DNA from: Marasmius tenuissimus
Lineage: Eukaryota > Basidiomycota > Agaricomycetes > Agaricales > Marasmiaceae
NCBI GenBank assembly: GCA_029532415.1
Contig: JAQOTA010000069.1
Location: 496,001-560,000, forward strand
Reading direction: 5' to 3'
Length of the DNA stretch: 64,000 nucleotides
Below, piece after piece: positions 32,847 through 45,236 of the stretch. Under the pieces are notes generated by a model. The model saw only the letters and a list, made by a program, of their open reading frames with translations. It searched no databases and was not told where the DNA came from. Position numbers and translations under genes: made by a program. Position 1 is the first letter of the stretch; each line of letters starts with the position of its first letter.

Positions 32847-35031
32847 TTACTTTGTCTTAATCTTCATATGCACAGACTTAGGCCTCGTCAATTGATCGTA
32901 CCCTTCACCACATTCAGCATTCCTTTTACCACACTCATAGCAAAAGGAGAAACCCACCAAATTTACTGAGACTGACACCCCTTCCACTGTTCTTCACTCC
33001 CGTCCATGAAAGTGCTGGGTCGAGGTAGTCACACCTGTTTAGGAAGACCGTTCCTGTCTCGAGTTCATCGACGAATTTGAGGAAGGCTTCTTGGGAGTCG
33101 GAGTTGGCTTCGGCGTTAGTCCAGACAGAGGCGGTGAGACCGTAGGGAGAGTCGTTCATGAGTTTGATGGCTTCTTCGTCTGAGGAGACCTGCAAGAGGT
33201 TGAGGATAGAACGAGAATAATGGAGAGTGAGAGCTGACCTTTTGAATTCCGACTACGGGTCCGAACGTTTCTTCCTAAATATCGGTGTCGGGTGAGTGAG
33301 GCTGGTCCGACTCGCAAGATACACAATGAGTAGTTCGTACCATCATCACATCCATGGCTAGCGAGACGATTAATGAATATGCCCTGGGCGAAGTTTGCAC
33401 AGGAACACTCACAATGATCGACGTTCACAAGTACTTGTGGTGCGACGTAAGCCGTACCCCTGGGAAGGCAGTCTTGATTGAAGTGCAAATGGCGAAGAAG
33501 GTTGAACCTTACGGTTTAGCCACGGGGAACAGATCCTCCGGAACGAGAGGTTTGGCACCGGCAGCGACTATCCATGACATAGAATAGGTCAGATCGTCAC
33601 AAAAATCGAGGACAAAAGGGTAGCAACCATACCAGCGTCAGCAACCTGCTTCCGAATCCTCTCTGCACTTGCTAGACTGACGACAGGGCCGAGATTGGTT
33701 TCTGTGCTCGTCGGGTCCCCGAGTTTGTAAGTCTAGATTGAGAGGTGATGTGATTAAACGAAATGAGGGGTAGAAAGCGATGTTATATTACCTTGACGGT
33801 TTCGGCGTACTTCTTGACAAAGTCATCAAATATCGATTCGTGAACGTATATCCTCTGAAAAAGGAGGTTCACGGTTCAGCATGATCGGGCCCGCCTTTTC
33901 ATCTGTACGATGGCTCCATACCTCGATAGCACAACAGCTCTGGCCAGAGTTGAACATGGCACCTGGATGGAAGTTTTTCGAGCCTGCACTGAGAGTGCTG
34001 TAAGGTGTGCCTACCGTCTACGAGTTCTGCAACAGTATAATCCAACTCGGCGTCCGGACGAACGTATGCTGGGTCCTTGCCACCAAGCTTTCAACGAGGA
34101 AAACGGACGTCAGCTTTTCATCAGCCTTCCTGCCAAGCTATTCTGACTGACCTCAAGTGCAACGCCCTTCAAGCTTGAGGACTTGACCGCAACTTCTTCC
34201 ACAGTACGTCCACCCACGACGCTTCCGGTGAAAGAGACAAAGTTGACGGAAGGATGCGACACGGCATACGAAGTCAGCGATGGCGACATGTGCACGACTT
34301 GAATGATATCCTGCGGGACACCCGCGCTGACGAGTGCGGTAGCGAAACGTTCTGCTGTGAGAGGTGTTTGTGGGGACGGTTTGAAGATGACCGCGTTGCC
34401 AGCGATTATCGCTGGAAGGACAGAATTGATAGAGACGAGATAGGGAAAGCTGTTGGTAAGAGGGAGAATGTGAGTGGCTGAAGTTTTAGGCCAGGAAGCG
34501 AAGCGAATACGAACTTCCAAGGTGCGATGACCAGAACGACTCCAAGAGGAGCGCGTTTGATGTAACGCTTGAAACCTGGCTTATCGGTGTCTTCGAGGCT
34601 GACGTCGGCCAGTGAGGCTTCGGCAATGGATAGCATGTAGTCTGCGCGGTCGAGGAAGCCTTTTACTTCGCCTGCGCATTGAGTGATTGGGCTATAGTGG
34701 CTGGAGTAAGCATACATTCCAGAGGAGTAGAACCGACCTCACCGTCCCATTTGAAGTGTGAGTTCCTTGGGCAGCTCTTCACTCATTGAGCGAAATTCTT
34801 CCTGATAGTAAGCAATAACTTATTTGAAAGGTATTCTGCACGAATAGACATCCCCCGTACCATGAATTTTCTCCCGATCGCAACACGGTCCTTGAGGGGA
34901 ACTTTGGACCACGAAGCCTGGGCAACCTGAGCCTTTTTAAGATATCCATCGAGTTCAGCTTCAGTTGGGTATGTCCTAGAGACATAAGGCTCCTGATTGT
35001 GCGGAGTAATAGTCGTTTGTACGTCGGGCAT
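32847..35031 (-). CDS. Aldehyde dehydrogenase (NAD(P)+ dependent)
   Basis: Fourteen exons: 35031-34861, 34801-34743, 34700-34515, 34449-34152, 34087-34015, 33962-33922, 33854-33792, 33732-33633, 33567-33513, 33459-33413, 33357-33341, 33274-33239, 33189-32958, 32902-32847; 477 aa. The motifs are APWNFPYLVSINSV (substrate tunnel and oxyanion Asn139), LELGGKDP with general-base Glu238, FNSGQSCCAIER with nucleophile Cys272, and EETFGPVVGIQK. The ending KFGYDQLTRPKSVHMKIKTK has no membrane anchor. It oxidises aldehydes to acids. Substrate is open; similarity is to fungal succinate-semialdehyde or general ALDH groups. One exon is 17 nt and one intron only 42 nt. Divergent from PUP1 (148 bp). Confidence 0.92.
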
Positions 35032-35179
35032 GGTAGTAGAAGGGCAAAGAAGGATGGTCCCAATCGATCTCGTCAATTGTGAGATAAAGGCCAATCTTAT
35101 CTTATCTTGCCGAATTTAGGTCACGCTTGCGACGCGTATGCCTGAGGGCGTCTTTGCCCTTTGCTTCACTACGTTCATC

Positions 35180-36233
35180 ATGGCGGCTGCCTCTGTCTAT
35201 TCAAGCCCCGGATTCGATTTCTCGAACCAGATACGGTGTGTTATTTTGTGATCACGTCTCTCAAGGCAGCTGCTCACTTCACCTTTGAATAGAAACAACT
35301 TCTTGACCGATAAAGGTCTCCCACTTCCCAAAGCGACAAGCACCGGTACGACTATTGTGGGCTGCTTGTTCGACGATGGAATTATCTTGGGCGCCGATAC
35401 GCGTGCAACGGAAGGACCCATTGTTGCAGACAAGAACTGTGAAAAGGTACGTCTCGATGGCTAAACTGGGGAATATCTTATCACAACTCTTTCGTGCAGA
35501 TCCACTACATAACAGAGTCCATCCGATGCTGTGGTGCAGGAACTGCAGCTGATACGGAATTCGTAACCAACTTGATCTCATCGAACATGGAGATGCACGC
35601 TCTCACCCATGGCCGAAAACCGAGAGTTGTGACTGCTATGACTATGCTCAAGCAATACCTTTTCCGGTCAGAATTTCTGACCTTTGTCTACATCGGATTG
35701 TTGTTAATGTGTATGGGTCTATAGGTATCAAGGCCATGTCGGAGCTGCTCTTGTTCTCGGCGGCGTGGACTCGACAGGACCCAATCTCTTCACGATTCAC
35801 CCCCACGGTTCAACCGATAAATTGCCCTATGTCACTATGGGTTCCGGAAGTCTTGCTGCTATGGCAGTCTTCGAGAGTGGATGGAAGGCGAACATGTCGG
35901 TCAGTCGATCTCAGGTCTTGCTATACCTCACCCTGCGTACTCACACTTACGCTTACGTAGCGCGAGGATGCTCTGCAGCTCGTTAAAGACGCCATTGCTG
36001 CTGGTATCTTCAACGATCTTGGTTCCGGTTCTAACATCGACGCGTGCATTATCACCGCCAACCACACCGAGATGTTACGAAATGTCGAGATGCCCAACGA
36101 GAGGGCGAAGAAGGAAAAGAGCTATGGATTCAGACGAGGAACCACGGACTGGAAGAGCGAAGTCATCAGAAAGTTGGTTTTGAGCGAGGAAGTGACGCCC
36201 ATTGGCGGTGGAGATGCTATGGATACCTCATAG
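35180..36233 (+). CDS. PUP1: 20S proteasome subunit beta-2 (trypsin-like)
   Basis: Five exons (35180-35235, 35293-35446, 35500-35666, 35725-35899, 35961-36233) give 274 aa. A 37-residue propeptide ends at TSTG; autocleavage exposes catalytic Thr38 (TTIVG). The rest shows the Ntn-hydrolase fold: [46 protein letters not shown]. The C-terminal arm ([16 protein letters not shown]) is the beta-2 extension that wraps beta-3. Trypsin-like activity of the 20S core. The final GGGDAMDTS is variable between species. Confidence 0.95.
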
Positions 36234-36722
36234 AGAATGAAATGTACAGTACCTTTGCCTTGCGCACTATCACGATCTCTCTCTAGTTCAGTCATCCGAA
36301 TCCGAATCTGTTCCCGTGAGGAGCTCAAACGTTCGCCTTGCTTACTCTCCTGAGCAGGCGGCTCGGAACTATCTCATCGCAGTGACCTCGTAGCCTTTAG
36401 CTAGAGATATCCTCTCACTATTAGCCATAATTACCTGAGAAAGATATTCATTGACCTGTGAGTCAAGCGTGGTCAAAGCGAAAGAATGATTGTTGACTTT
36501 TGGATGCATGGGCGACGCAGCCAAACATGGCAACACTGGACCTACCGCTTCGTGAGTCTCGTGCATCACCAATCATCTTGCTCCCGTTCTACCACTCGCG
36601 ACACGTCCGTTTCCCTCATTTCTCTTGCACAACGACATTAACGACCAAGGAAATTTCGCAATCTGTATATTTTCCTCATCAACCGCCTCAACGACCTTCA
36701 AGGCCAGCTGTAGAATTCCAAA
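36234..36722. other. Intergenic: PUP1 3' side and MUB1-like promoter
   Basis: Nothing coding is supported between the two plus-strand genes. Short open frames here are not continuous with either gene. Confidence 0.5.
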
Positions 36723-39697
36723 ATGCGAGAATCCAACTTTAGTTTCCCGACGCAGAATAAGGCCTGCGTCTGCATCACTTCTCAGCTATACGACAGGCGA
36801 GGTACTGTATCTGTTCTCTAGGTCTCTTTCTATCATTTTACAACGTTTTCTTGGTTCTTTGCAGCGCTCGACACAACCTCTCCACTTCCTCTGTTCAACT
36901 CTCTAACACACCTCGCCTATCTCACCTCGACATCTCCTCGGATACGAGAAATAATGACCATGGACGGTGGTCTTGAACGTCTCGTTCGAATCCTACACGA
37001 TTTCTGTCTATCGCCTCCCCCGCCCGAAAATCCGTCACTCTTCTATGGACTTGCGCCACCCAACGCGAGACAGATCAAACCAGCACCGACGCTGAACCCG
37101 CAAGCCTGGGACAAACATGCTACGTACAGGTTCTCATTGGCGTTCCAGTGTGTTGTCAATATTGGTGTGAGAGGCAGCGAACCGATCAGGAGTCGGGTTG
37201 TGCAAGCTGGAACGTTACAAGTTGTAGGGTGTATTTTGGAGGCCTGGTTAGAGAGTCGAGGGTTTGGAGGAACGAATCCGGTTCAAGCGATGCGAGAAAC
37301 AAGAGAGCAGAGACATGCACGGAGAGTTCAGAGACAGCAGGACGAGGCCATAGAGCTAGCGAGGGCATTACAGAGACAGATGAGTCATGCAGTAGGCCTC
37401 TCTTAGTCACCTCGAGCATTCTTCTGGCGTATTCACATCTCTGCGCATTTTTTTCTACAGGAAACGCCTGCAGATACTACCAGCGACATCACACCTACAA
37501 CTCGAGATCGTAGCGGGACCGTAGTCGCTCGCACGGCCTGGGAAAACAATCCTTCAACTAACAGACACACTCGGGATGCAACTGCTACCTATCAGACCAC
37601 CTCAGCCGCTATCAACTTACACGTTCAGTCCCCATCACCCGCTCCGTCGACTGCCTCCAGTAGCTCACGCCCTGACACATCTGATGATGATGGGTACAGC
37701 TCCCATGATATCACAGAGGCCGACGTGGATGGAGATGTGGACATGTCTTCTACTAGTGCATCTGCCAATGCCAGCGACACCGAAGGACCAAGTGCCAGCC
37801 CTTCCCCTGAACGTCGTTCTCGACGTGGTACCCATACACATGCCCACCGCCCCTCAAGGATAGTAGGGATCGTGGCCGATTCGCCTGCGATCAATACGAA
37901 TATGAACATGAACCCTATGAACCCGAACATTCATCCGAACATTGCGGGAGAAGATAATGCCCACATCGTCCTGTCGGACGATATGCCTATGGGCATGGAC
38001 GGTGTCGGCGTCGGTGTTGGTGGTGTTGGAGAAGATGGGCTAGTATCTTTGGATGCCAACGATGATCTAGCGATGGGAGCACCTCCTGGGGCCCCGGGTG
38101 CGATCACCAGCAATGCTGACATCAGCCTTGGGCTCGACGAGGGAAGCTACAGCGCTAGTGAGACGGAGAGGGAAGAGGCCACTTCTAGTTCTTCCACCCA
38201 TGGCTCCGACCAATCCCGGAGCTCTGCTGTACCTCCCCGACCGGCATCCCTGCCTGAACGATCAAAATCCGAAGAAGCCATTTCTTCTGATGGAATGCTC
38301 AGTCCTCCCAAGGCTGGCGAAATGCCCCCAGATGTGACACCACGCGCGGGCGTTGTTGGATTACCGACACCGGCGATGAACATCTCATCCTCATCTACTG
38401 CGATTCCCGAATCTTCTGGTTCGAGTAACATCATATCGAGGAGTGGCACGATTCGTGGGCGTCCTATGGATGATATGTACGACCGTCAACCGGCTTCGTC
38501 TTCTGGTAGGCGAGGTAGAGGCGATACGATTATCCCCACAGGAGCATCGCTTATCACCGACCCGACCCGGGCCGCTGCAGCGGAGATTGTGCGTCCATCT
38601 GCACCTGCACCGTCGTTCTCTGGACGTACGTCGTCTTCGAACAATCACCACTTACACTCGGCTCCGGCATCGCCATATCGAGATGAAGATGTGTTACTCG
38701 GATTGCAGTTGTTGGCGTATTTGAGCAAATACCCTCATGTTCGACAAGCATTTTACAAGAAGCGTGATAGTTTCCATCCGGCTGCTGTTACTACTACGAC
38801 GGTACCTGCAGCGCGTGGGAAGGGGAAGGAGAAGGATGCAAATGCAGCATCTGGGGAGACGAGAGCGGTGAAACAGACGAACGTATTTTCGCTTGTTGAG
38901 AGATTTACATTCAGGACGAGTTCCTCGGCAGAAGGTGGTTCGGGGAATGGCGCCAAGCTGCCACCGGAGATACAGTATTGGGCTGGGGTGATTATGAGAA
39001 ATGCGTGCAGGAAGGATGATAGTCGGGGTGGAATAAGGCAATGTGCGAACAGTGAGTGTGGTCTCTTTTTCTCTTGTTGGTTAAACAGGCTGATTGACGT
39101 GACCTCTATTTTTCAGTGCTCTGTGGTCGCTGGGAATCTTATCCTCGAGAATTCGCCAAGTGTCGACGTTGTCGAAAGGCTAAATACTGTGGGAAGGAAT
39201 GTCAGAGTACAGCATGGAGCGAAGGGCACAGGTTCTGGTGTAGCGCGAAGGACGGAACCGCCGACGTGGATGACGCCGCCACCGCTGTGAACGGGAGCTC
39301 GGGAAGGGGTGAAGCTCCTTCACAGGCTGGGACGGTTAGGGGTGATTCGGTGGCAGGGACAGTTCATCTCACTGGCCGCAGAGGACGAGGAGATCGACCT
39401 GATCCGGCGGCGCAGAATCAGCAGCCACCAGCCACCCATGGTCTCCTGGCGATTCTTGCAAGGAGTCGGGGTAACAACCCGCCAAACACCGCTGCGCCAC
39501 CTGCGAACAATATGTTGCTACTCGCCCGGTTCAGCAGGTCAGAGCTGATCCTGCGATGTATGCGGAATACCTCCGGACGGCGTTTGGCGTTGGAGGAGGA
39601 CGGGGAGATGCTGTTGGAGATGCTGGTGGTGCGGGGAGGAGGAGAGCTGAGACGGTTACTGGTGCGACTTCGCCTGCGAACGCGCGGAGGGACCTAG
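36723..39697 (+). CDS. MUB1/SamB-like MYND zinc-finger protein
   Basis: Exons 36723-36801, 36865-37391, 37461-39051, 39117-39697; 925 aa in this reading. A conserved N-terminal domain (LPLFNSLTHLAYLTSTSP; PTLNPQAWDKHATYRFSLAF; NIGVRGSEPIRSRVVQAGTL) is followed by a long Ser/Pro/Asp-rich middle. A C-terminal MYND finger has Cys pairs in LCGRW, CRRCRKAKYCGKEC and a final HRFWC. In yeast, Mub1 works with the E3 Ubr2 to ubiquitylate Rpn4; SamB of Aspergillus affects polarity. The gene end is uncertain: about 145 residues past the finger another frame (to the TGA at 39898-39900) gives a well-behaved continuation (ADPAMYAEYLRTAFG...RRGEGENDMEVE), so a missed intron or a frameshift is possible. Confidence 0.85.
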
Positions 39698-39900
39698 TGA
39701 TACCTCCTTATGTTCCGGTTCACGGTCAAGTCAGCCACCATCGGGTTCAGGTGAGACGGGTCGATGGACCCCCCAACCTTCCCAGTACGGCTGTGGTGGA
39801 GAGATTGGGAAACGAAGACTCGCCGATCCCTTACCATCGTTTGGTCTCGGATGGTCGGCGGAGGCGAGGGGAGGGTGAAAATGATATGGAGGTGGAGTGA

Positions 39901-41253
39901 ACAGTTGGACTGAGCTCTGCTATCTGCTATCGAGCAACGTGAGTGTCGCCTTGTTCTTCCTCTCAGTATCGTATACTGTTCCCCTTCTTTCCTGTCTCTC
40001 TCTTTCTCTCTCTCTCGAGCACATTAGTCTGTATCATCTGGAATCCGAACCATCGTCGATGTAAGCGCATCTCACAAGTACATAGTCTTCCTTTACTTTG
40101 TCGTAGCATTGTTAGTTCGCATTTTACTCTTGTCGTGCAATATCATTCGTGTCGTGCAACTACTAGAAGAGCAAGTATGCGCCTAGCATCATGCCAACGT
40201 TTTCGAAGTTGGCCCGGGTGTTGCGATCAGGCGAGGGTTGGTCAGTTTCGCACGGTGCTGCTCTTGTATCTCTTCCCTCACACTGACAACGCTGTGACTC
40301 CGCATTTTCAGCTTGCTCTTCTCCTTTCACAGTGAAGAACCCATGGTTTGATAGTGAACCGCACTCTCGTTGAGAATCAAAACCTCACTGGTCATATCCT
40401 CGTTAGACGCTAGAACGGGAATGACTTCAGACTTGACTTTTACGCAGCAGACCTCTGTAGACGGTGAGTGGAGCCGTTTTCGAGGGTATCAATGAACTTT
40501 GTACCATGCCCTGTAGGTAAAGATTCCTGCTAGCGCGTCAAGGCCGCAACGATTGTACATAATCAGCTCATCCTTCCCCACTAGTACCTGTTTTTAGCCA
40601 TCTAGCGCGGCCTTCACGGTCACCACCCACAGCAGTCAACGAACACCGCATTAGTTGTCTTTGCCGTTGTGTGATACGTTTGAATTTTCACGGGACGCTG
40701 CGACGAGGTTGCCTGGTAACATTACTTACCACATCCCACTAGTAAGTTGGATCCCGCAGATAGCAAGTATGTCACTGATGTTTTCCCTTGCCTTCCGCGG
40801 TTCCGCAACATTCAACAACCAACTCCCAGAGATTCTTACTCGCTCTTATTCAACCTCTTCTCGTGTGCCATATGCACGTAGTCTCCAGACTTCTTCCGGG
40901 ATCCGTTCTTTCCCATGCGCGACCCTCTGATAATCGGTAGGGCTAGGGTGATCTCGCAGATGCGGATTTTCTAAAAACCTTGGTTCTGGCGTTCAGCTCG
41001 GCACTTGAGCTCGGAAATTGGCGTTTGACCGGAAAAATTAGGAAACGCTGGGAATTGAAGGATTTGGATTAGTCGAGACACCTGGGGCCTGACCGCAGAA
41101 CCTAAAACCGGATGGTCGAGACCTGCGGCCGCGCTACATATTCTCCAGATTCTGATCCAGACCTTTTGAGGTACTTCCAAGTATCGTGCAGATCCCCGAC
41201 ATACTTAATCTCTGGGATGCCATGCCGTTCTTCCAGATTCACCCACTGTCCTC
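39901..41253. other. Intergenic region with pyrimidine tract
   Basis: About 1.35 kb with no supported gene. A CT-rich tract is at 39985-40016 (TCTCTCTTTCTCTCTCTCTC). A short open stretch near 40767-40930 begins with ATG but has no recognisable features. Confidence 0.45.
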
Positions 41254-42822
41254 ATGGATATCCTTCCGCCTGAATATCAAGGAACTGAGCCCTCGACCGT
41301 TGCTCCGCCCTACTCACAATCGCCGAGGGAGTCAGACATCATTCTTCCTAACGATCCTCATGCCTTTCTCGAATCCCCTCGATGTACAAGCTTTAACTGG
41401 AAGTACAAAACGAACCATATGCTGATCGATTTTGGACCACGGATATGGGGACTTGGTCACCCAGCTTACGGTTCGGATGGAACGATACGTTTCTCAGTTC
41501 AATTGGATAGCATCGAGGGAAAGGGCGAAGAGGTGACAGCTACGGTACGTCAATACAGCACTTTCCTGACGTTCACATTGACCCAAACCCAGTTCTTCAG
41601 CTAGAGGGCTACTTGGAAACCCCATTCACAAGAAACATGATTTTCCTATCACAAGACATACCGATGGCTTCTGTATCCCGAAGTAGACGTCGGAAAGTTA
41701 GGGAATTCTCTGTCCAAATCCCCCAATCCACCACACTCCAAGGCCTCCAGACCCCTGTTCCTCCCTCTTTCATGTTGTACGATCTCGCAGGGTTGGGCTG
41801 TGACGTGAAATACCATGTCAAAGTCCATCTTACGGGCCTCCACGGAATTCGTGTCAAACACGACGAGACGTAAGTCCTATTCCCACTACCTCCGAAGATA
41901 TCTAATGACTATTTGATTTCCAGTAAAACTGTTACCATTTACTACCTTCCGAAATCCCAACCGTCAAAACCACCCGTAACACAATTGCGCAGGCCTTTAC
42001 GAGACATGCATGGAACTATTCTCTGCCCCGAGTTCCAGAATTCAGAGCGGACGAAGACCATAACTCTATGTCCGAAGCCCCCTCGTGCCGCTCTACCAGA
42101 CGCAAGCACTTTCCAGGATTCTGTATTTGTACGTGCATTGATATCTACTATCAACCGTCTCCTCATTCTGGTGACCTTACAGCTCACATTACCGTCATCA
42201 CTTTCTTTCACCGCTGGCCAAACCATACCCTATCTCTTCAGCTTCGTCTTCCCAACTCATCCACATCTAAGCACATTGTACTCTGGGGGGTGTGCTGAAG
42301 TTGTCGTGAAGAAACGCTTGAATTTGTCACATCCCAGGCGACGAATCTCACTCAAGGGGTTCACCAGTCGATGCACACCAGACTGTCCAGAGTTGGAACG
42401 CCCTTATCAGCTGGAGTATGGGGTAGCCTGCAGCCATCCCAAGCACCATAGCGAGTACGAGGAGGGCGTTGCTATGCTCAGAGGATCAGTGGAGACTGGA
42501 GACGCGGGTAGCCAGTGCTCTTGGAGGCTAGGTGCTTATGCCAGCGTTGAGGTGGGCTTGCCGTTATGTCTGAGGAAAGATTCGATTGCTGATTCTTGTG
42601 GTCCAGTTTGTCCTGCGAGCGAGTATACAACCACCCGAACGGTTCGCCGACGTTCTTCCCTCCTTTGAGCACGAGGAAATTCTAGAGCTCAGTACAGACC
42701 TCTGGGGCACCCTCCAACGGGAGTTGTCTTCGATGGGAGGGGTCCCAACACCAGCGGTTGGGCTGAGGAAGAATCAGTGTCCGGATACGTCCGTTCTCGA
42801 TAGCCGGATATGGACTATATGA
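41254..42822 (+). CDS. Arrestin-like protein
   Basis: Five exons (41254-41544, 41601-41869, 41924-42128, 42183-42551, 42607-42822) give 449 aa. A Pro/Tyr-rich start (LPPEYQG; PPYSQSP) contains potential PPxY-like contacts for Nedd4-type ligases. Two beta-sandwich domains follow, with arrestin-type strands such as GTIRFSVQLDS, LEGYLET and VKYHVKVHLTG, and LPSSLSFTAGQTIPYLFSFVFP opening the second half. Fungal arrestin-like proteins act as adaptors for ubiquitylation and endocytosis of membrane proteins. Such genes are numerous in mushroom genomes; cargo is unknown. The last intron is needed to reach FVLRASIQPPERF, a typical late strand. Confidence 0.75.
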
Positions 42823-43091
42823 TATAGCACAAGTTCTGAAACATTGGCGGTCATTATGTATTACCTGTGTATCAATAGCTCGATTGTATTTCGAATTCGT
42901 ATGCTTGGAGGGTTGTGCAGTGTGTGCAGCGTGCGGTTTAACTTCACCGCCACTCCGGCCGGCCCGCTCAAATCAAACTGTCGCCAGGCACTTTCTGCGG
43001 TCTTCAAGCTTCCTTCTATACTTCCACCAACCTAGAGCTACTGCCACCTCCTGGCAGTGCCAGTGACATTCTCTCCAAGGACATAGCGAAA

Positions 43092-44918
43092 ATGGATCTC
43101 CATCACGTCGGAGGGCAGGAAAACAGTGCGTTACCCTCTCAAAGGTCGTCAATAAGCACTGATCGAAGCCTATGCTGGCCGCGGGTAGCTTTTAGGGCTC
43201 GTGAAAGGAAACTTCGGGAGGTGCAGGACAAGATCCAAGTACTCGATTTAGAGAGGCGACGGCTCCTACATGAAAGGAACCTCCTGGCTCCCATCTCTAT
43301 TCTCCCTGCCGAACTTCTTGGAAAGATCTTCACTTTTTATGTTGCACCAGATGCCTGGAGATTCACTTCATCCCACACCGAACGCTGTGAATGGATTAAT
43401 ATACTCCACGTTTGCCAGTATTGGAGAAACGTCGCTCACAAAACACCAACAATGTGGTCATGTCCTGATTTCACATATCCGGATCTAGCCCGCGAGATGC
43501 TGCGCTTGTCATCCCAGGTAGCACTGGATCTGAAAATGCAAAACATGAATAGTTGCTTTTCTGACCCTCAGCCGAGTGCCTCGGTCATAGCACGAAGGGT
43601 CGAGGCCATATCGGAAGCCCTGGTGTCTCACCTCTCGCGCGTTGAGGGCATGGATGTGGCGATTGACGGTGACAGCCTCAGAAATCTTCTTCCCGTTCTG
43701 ACTCAACCCGCCCCCGCCCTTCGGTCATTAGTGATCAATTGCTGGGATTTCGTCTACCTTCCAAAGGACCTACTGCAGAGAAACGCCCCGCGTCTTAGGC
43801 AGCTTTGCCTGACCGACTGTCGTCCACCTTGGGACTCACCCATCCTGAAGAATTTGACCGTTCTTCGTGTTAACTACTTCTATTCAAGTGAGGTGTCTAC
43901 GTTTAGGCAGTTCATCACGACGTTGGCAACCATGATAGGCCTAAGGATTCTTCAATTACGAGGTTGTCTTCCTTCCGCTACATCCCTCGACATAATCTAT
44001 GACCATGACGCCGTGGTGTTTCCGCGCCTACAATCTCTCGACCTTCTTGGCGACGGAGTGCAATGTGGTGTCCTGTTCCATAGTATCACAATCCCGGGGA
44101 GCTGTAGGGCATGGTTTCGTTGCTTGAAGAGAAGGGACCTCCACTCCTCCGGATCGGAAACACTCTTGTCGTCCCTCACCAGACTGAAGGACCACTCCGA
44201 ACGGAGTATTCAACTACTGCTCCTGTTTGTTGATGAGTCGTACGGGAATGAGGAGATTAAGGTGTTAGCATGGAAGGAAGACATAAACCTCCCAGTACTG
44301 GACGATGTAACTGATGCTTTCGACTTCTACGACATCGAGGAGGACTTGGAGTCACCGGCTTCACACCTACCGCACACATACCTTACCGTGCTCCCCAATG
44401 TGGGATCTACGGAGCCTATCGCCCCTATTGTAACTAGAGCCATTAGTACCCTTCCACTCTCGCAGCTGCGTACTCTATACCTCAACGGGTCGGACCTCGT
44501 GACAGAAACCGCACTTCAATATTTCGGGCGCCTTCCCCATCTTCAGACGGTGTTCATCTACAAAAGATTTCTATCCTTGTTCTTTCAGACTCTCGCGATG
44601 CCACCCGAGGAGAATGAGGTATGTTTCCCTGCCGTTCAGACGATTGGTCTGATAGACCTCTCGTTGTATGGTCTGGAGTGTGGGCTCATGAACTCGGCAT
44701 CAACCTGGGAGACCGTGTTAGACTGTCTTGTTGAGCGTCAGTCTCGCGGACTTTCAGTACGGAAGATGGTACTACGAGGGTGTTCCGATCTAGACGAAGA
44801 GGATGTCAATAAACTCAGGAAAATAGATGCAGACCTGGAGGTGGAATGGGACAAGCCGGATTCGGACTCACTTTCGGACAGTGACTGTACCCAGTTATCA
44901 CGGCCTGGTTCACGGTAA
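43092..44918 (+). CDS. F-box protein with LRR-like region
   Basis: Intronless, 608 aa. A basic coiled-coil stretch (residues about 35-65: REVQDKIQVLDLERRRLLHE) leads into an F-box (about 68-115: ISILPAELLGKIFTFYV ... WINILHVCQYWRNVAHKTP). The rest contains irregular leucine-rich segments (PAPALRSLVINCW, APRLRQLCLTDCRPPW, LRILQLRGCLP, LSQLRTLYLNGSDL), followed by an acidic Ser/Asp tail. This is the common basidiomycete F-box/LRR layout: SCF substrate receptor, target unknown. It is paralogous to the next gene downstream (about 45.2-47.0 kb), with the same block order. Confidence 0.8.
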   Translation: MDLHHVGGQENSALPSQRSSISTDRSLCWPRVAFRARERKLREVQDKIQVLDLERRRLLHERNLLAPISILPAELLGKIFTFYVAPDAWRFTSSHTERCEWINILHVCQYWRNVAHKTPTMWSCPDFTYPDLAREMLRLSSQVALDLKMQNMNSCFSDPQPSASVIARRVEAISEALVSHLSRVEGMDVAIDGDSLRNLLPVLTQPAPALRSLVINCWDFVYLPKDLLQRNAPRLRQLCLTDCRPPWDSPILKNLTVLRVNYFYSSEVSTFRQFITTLATMIGLRILQLRGCLPSATSLDIIYDHDAVVFPRLQSLDLLGDGVQCGVLFHSITIPGSCRAWFRCLKRRDLHSSGSETLLSSLTRLKDHSERSIQLLLLFVDESYGNEEIKVLAWKEDINLPVLDDVTDAFDFYDIEEDLESPASHLPHTYLTVLPNVGSTEPIAPIVTRAISTLPLSQLRTLYLNGSDLVTETALQYFGRLPHLQTVFIYKRFLSLFFQTLAMPPEENEVCFPAVQTIGLIDLSLYGLECGLMNSASTWETVLDCLVERQSRGLSVRKMVLRGCSDLDEEDVNKLRKIDADLEVEWDKPDSDSLSDSDCTQLSRPGSR

Positions 44919-45236
44919 TAACGATTCGCATGCGTAGTCACTTGGAAGTACTGGGCATTCAGTGCTTTTCAATAAACCGTCTGCGCTGAAGCACGAGTTG
45001 ATGTTGGGGGCTCCCTGACCGTGAGAAGAGTTTGCGGGAGTTCAATTGAACGACACGGTTACGACCCTCATCGCACAAAACACGAACTCAAACTGTGCCA
45101 TCGATCCTAACTTTTAACTTGTTTCTCTTCGAAAGTAACTAGTCCGTACAGATTTCTCTGACTTGCAGCCTGCGCAGTGCAACATTTGAGCTGTGCTACA
45201 CGAAAAACTACAACAATTTAGAAGTCACGGCAGCGA

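Noticed and set aside
37625..38449. Open frames antisense to the MUB1-like gene
   Set aside because: Composition mirrors the Ser/Pro-rich middle of the sense protein, with no independent features.
40655..40930. Short plus-strand open frame in the intergenic region
   Set aside because: No conserved motif, unclear start and no splice-consistent extension.
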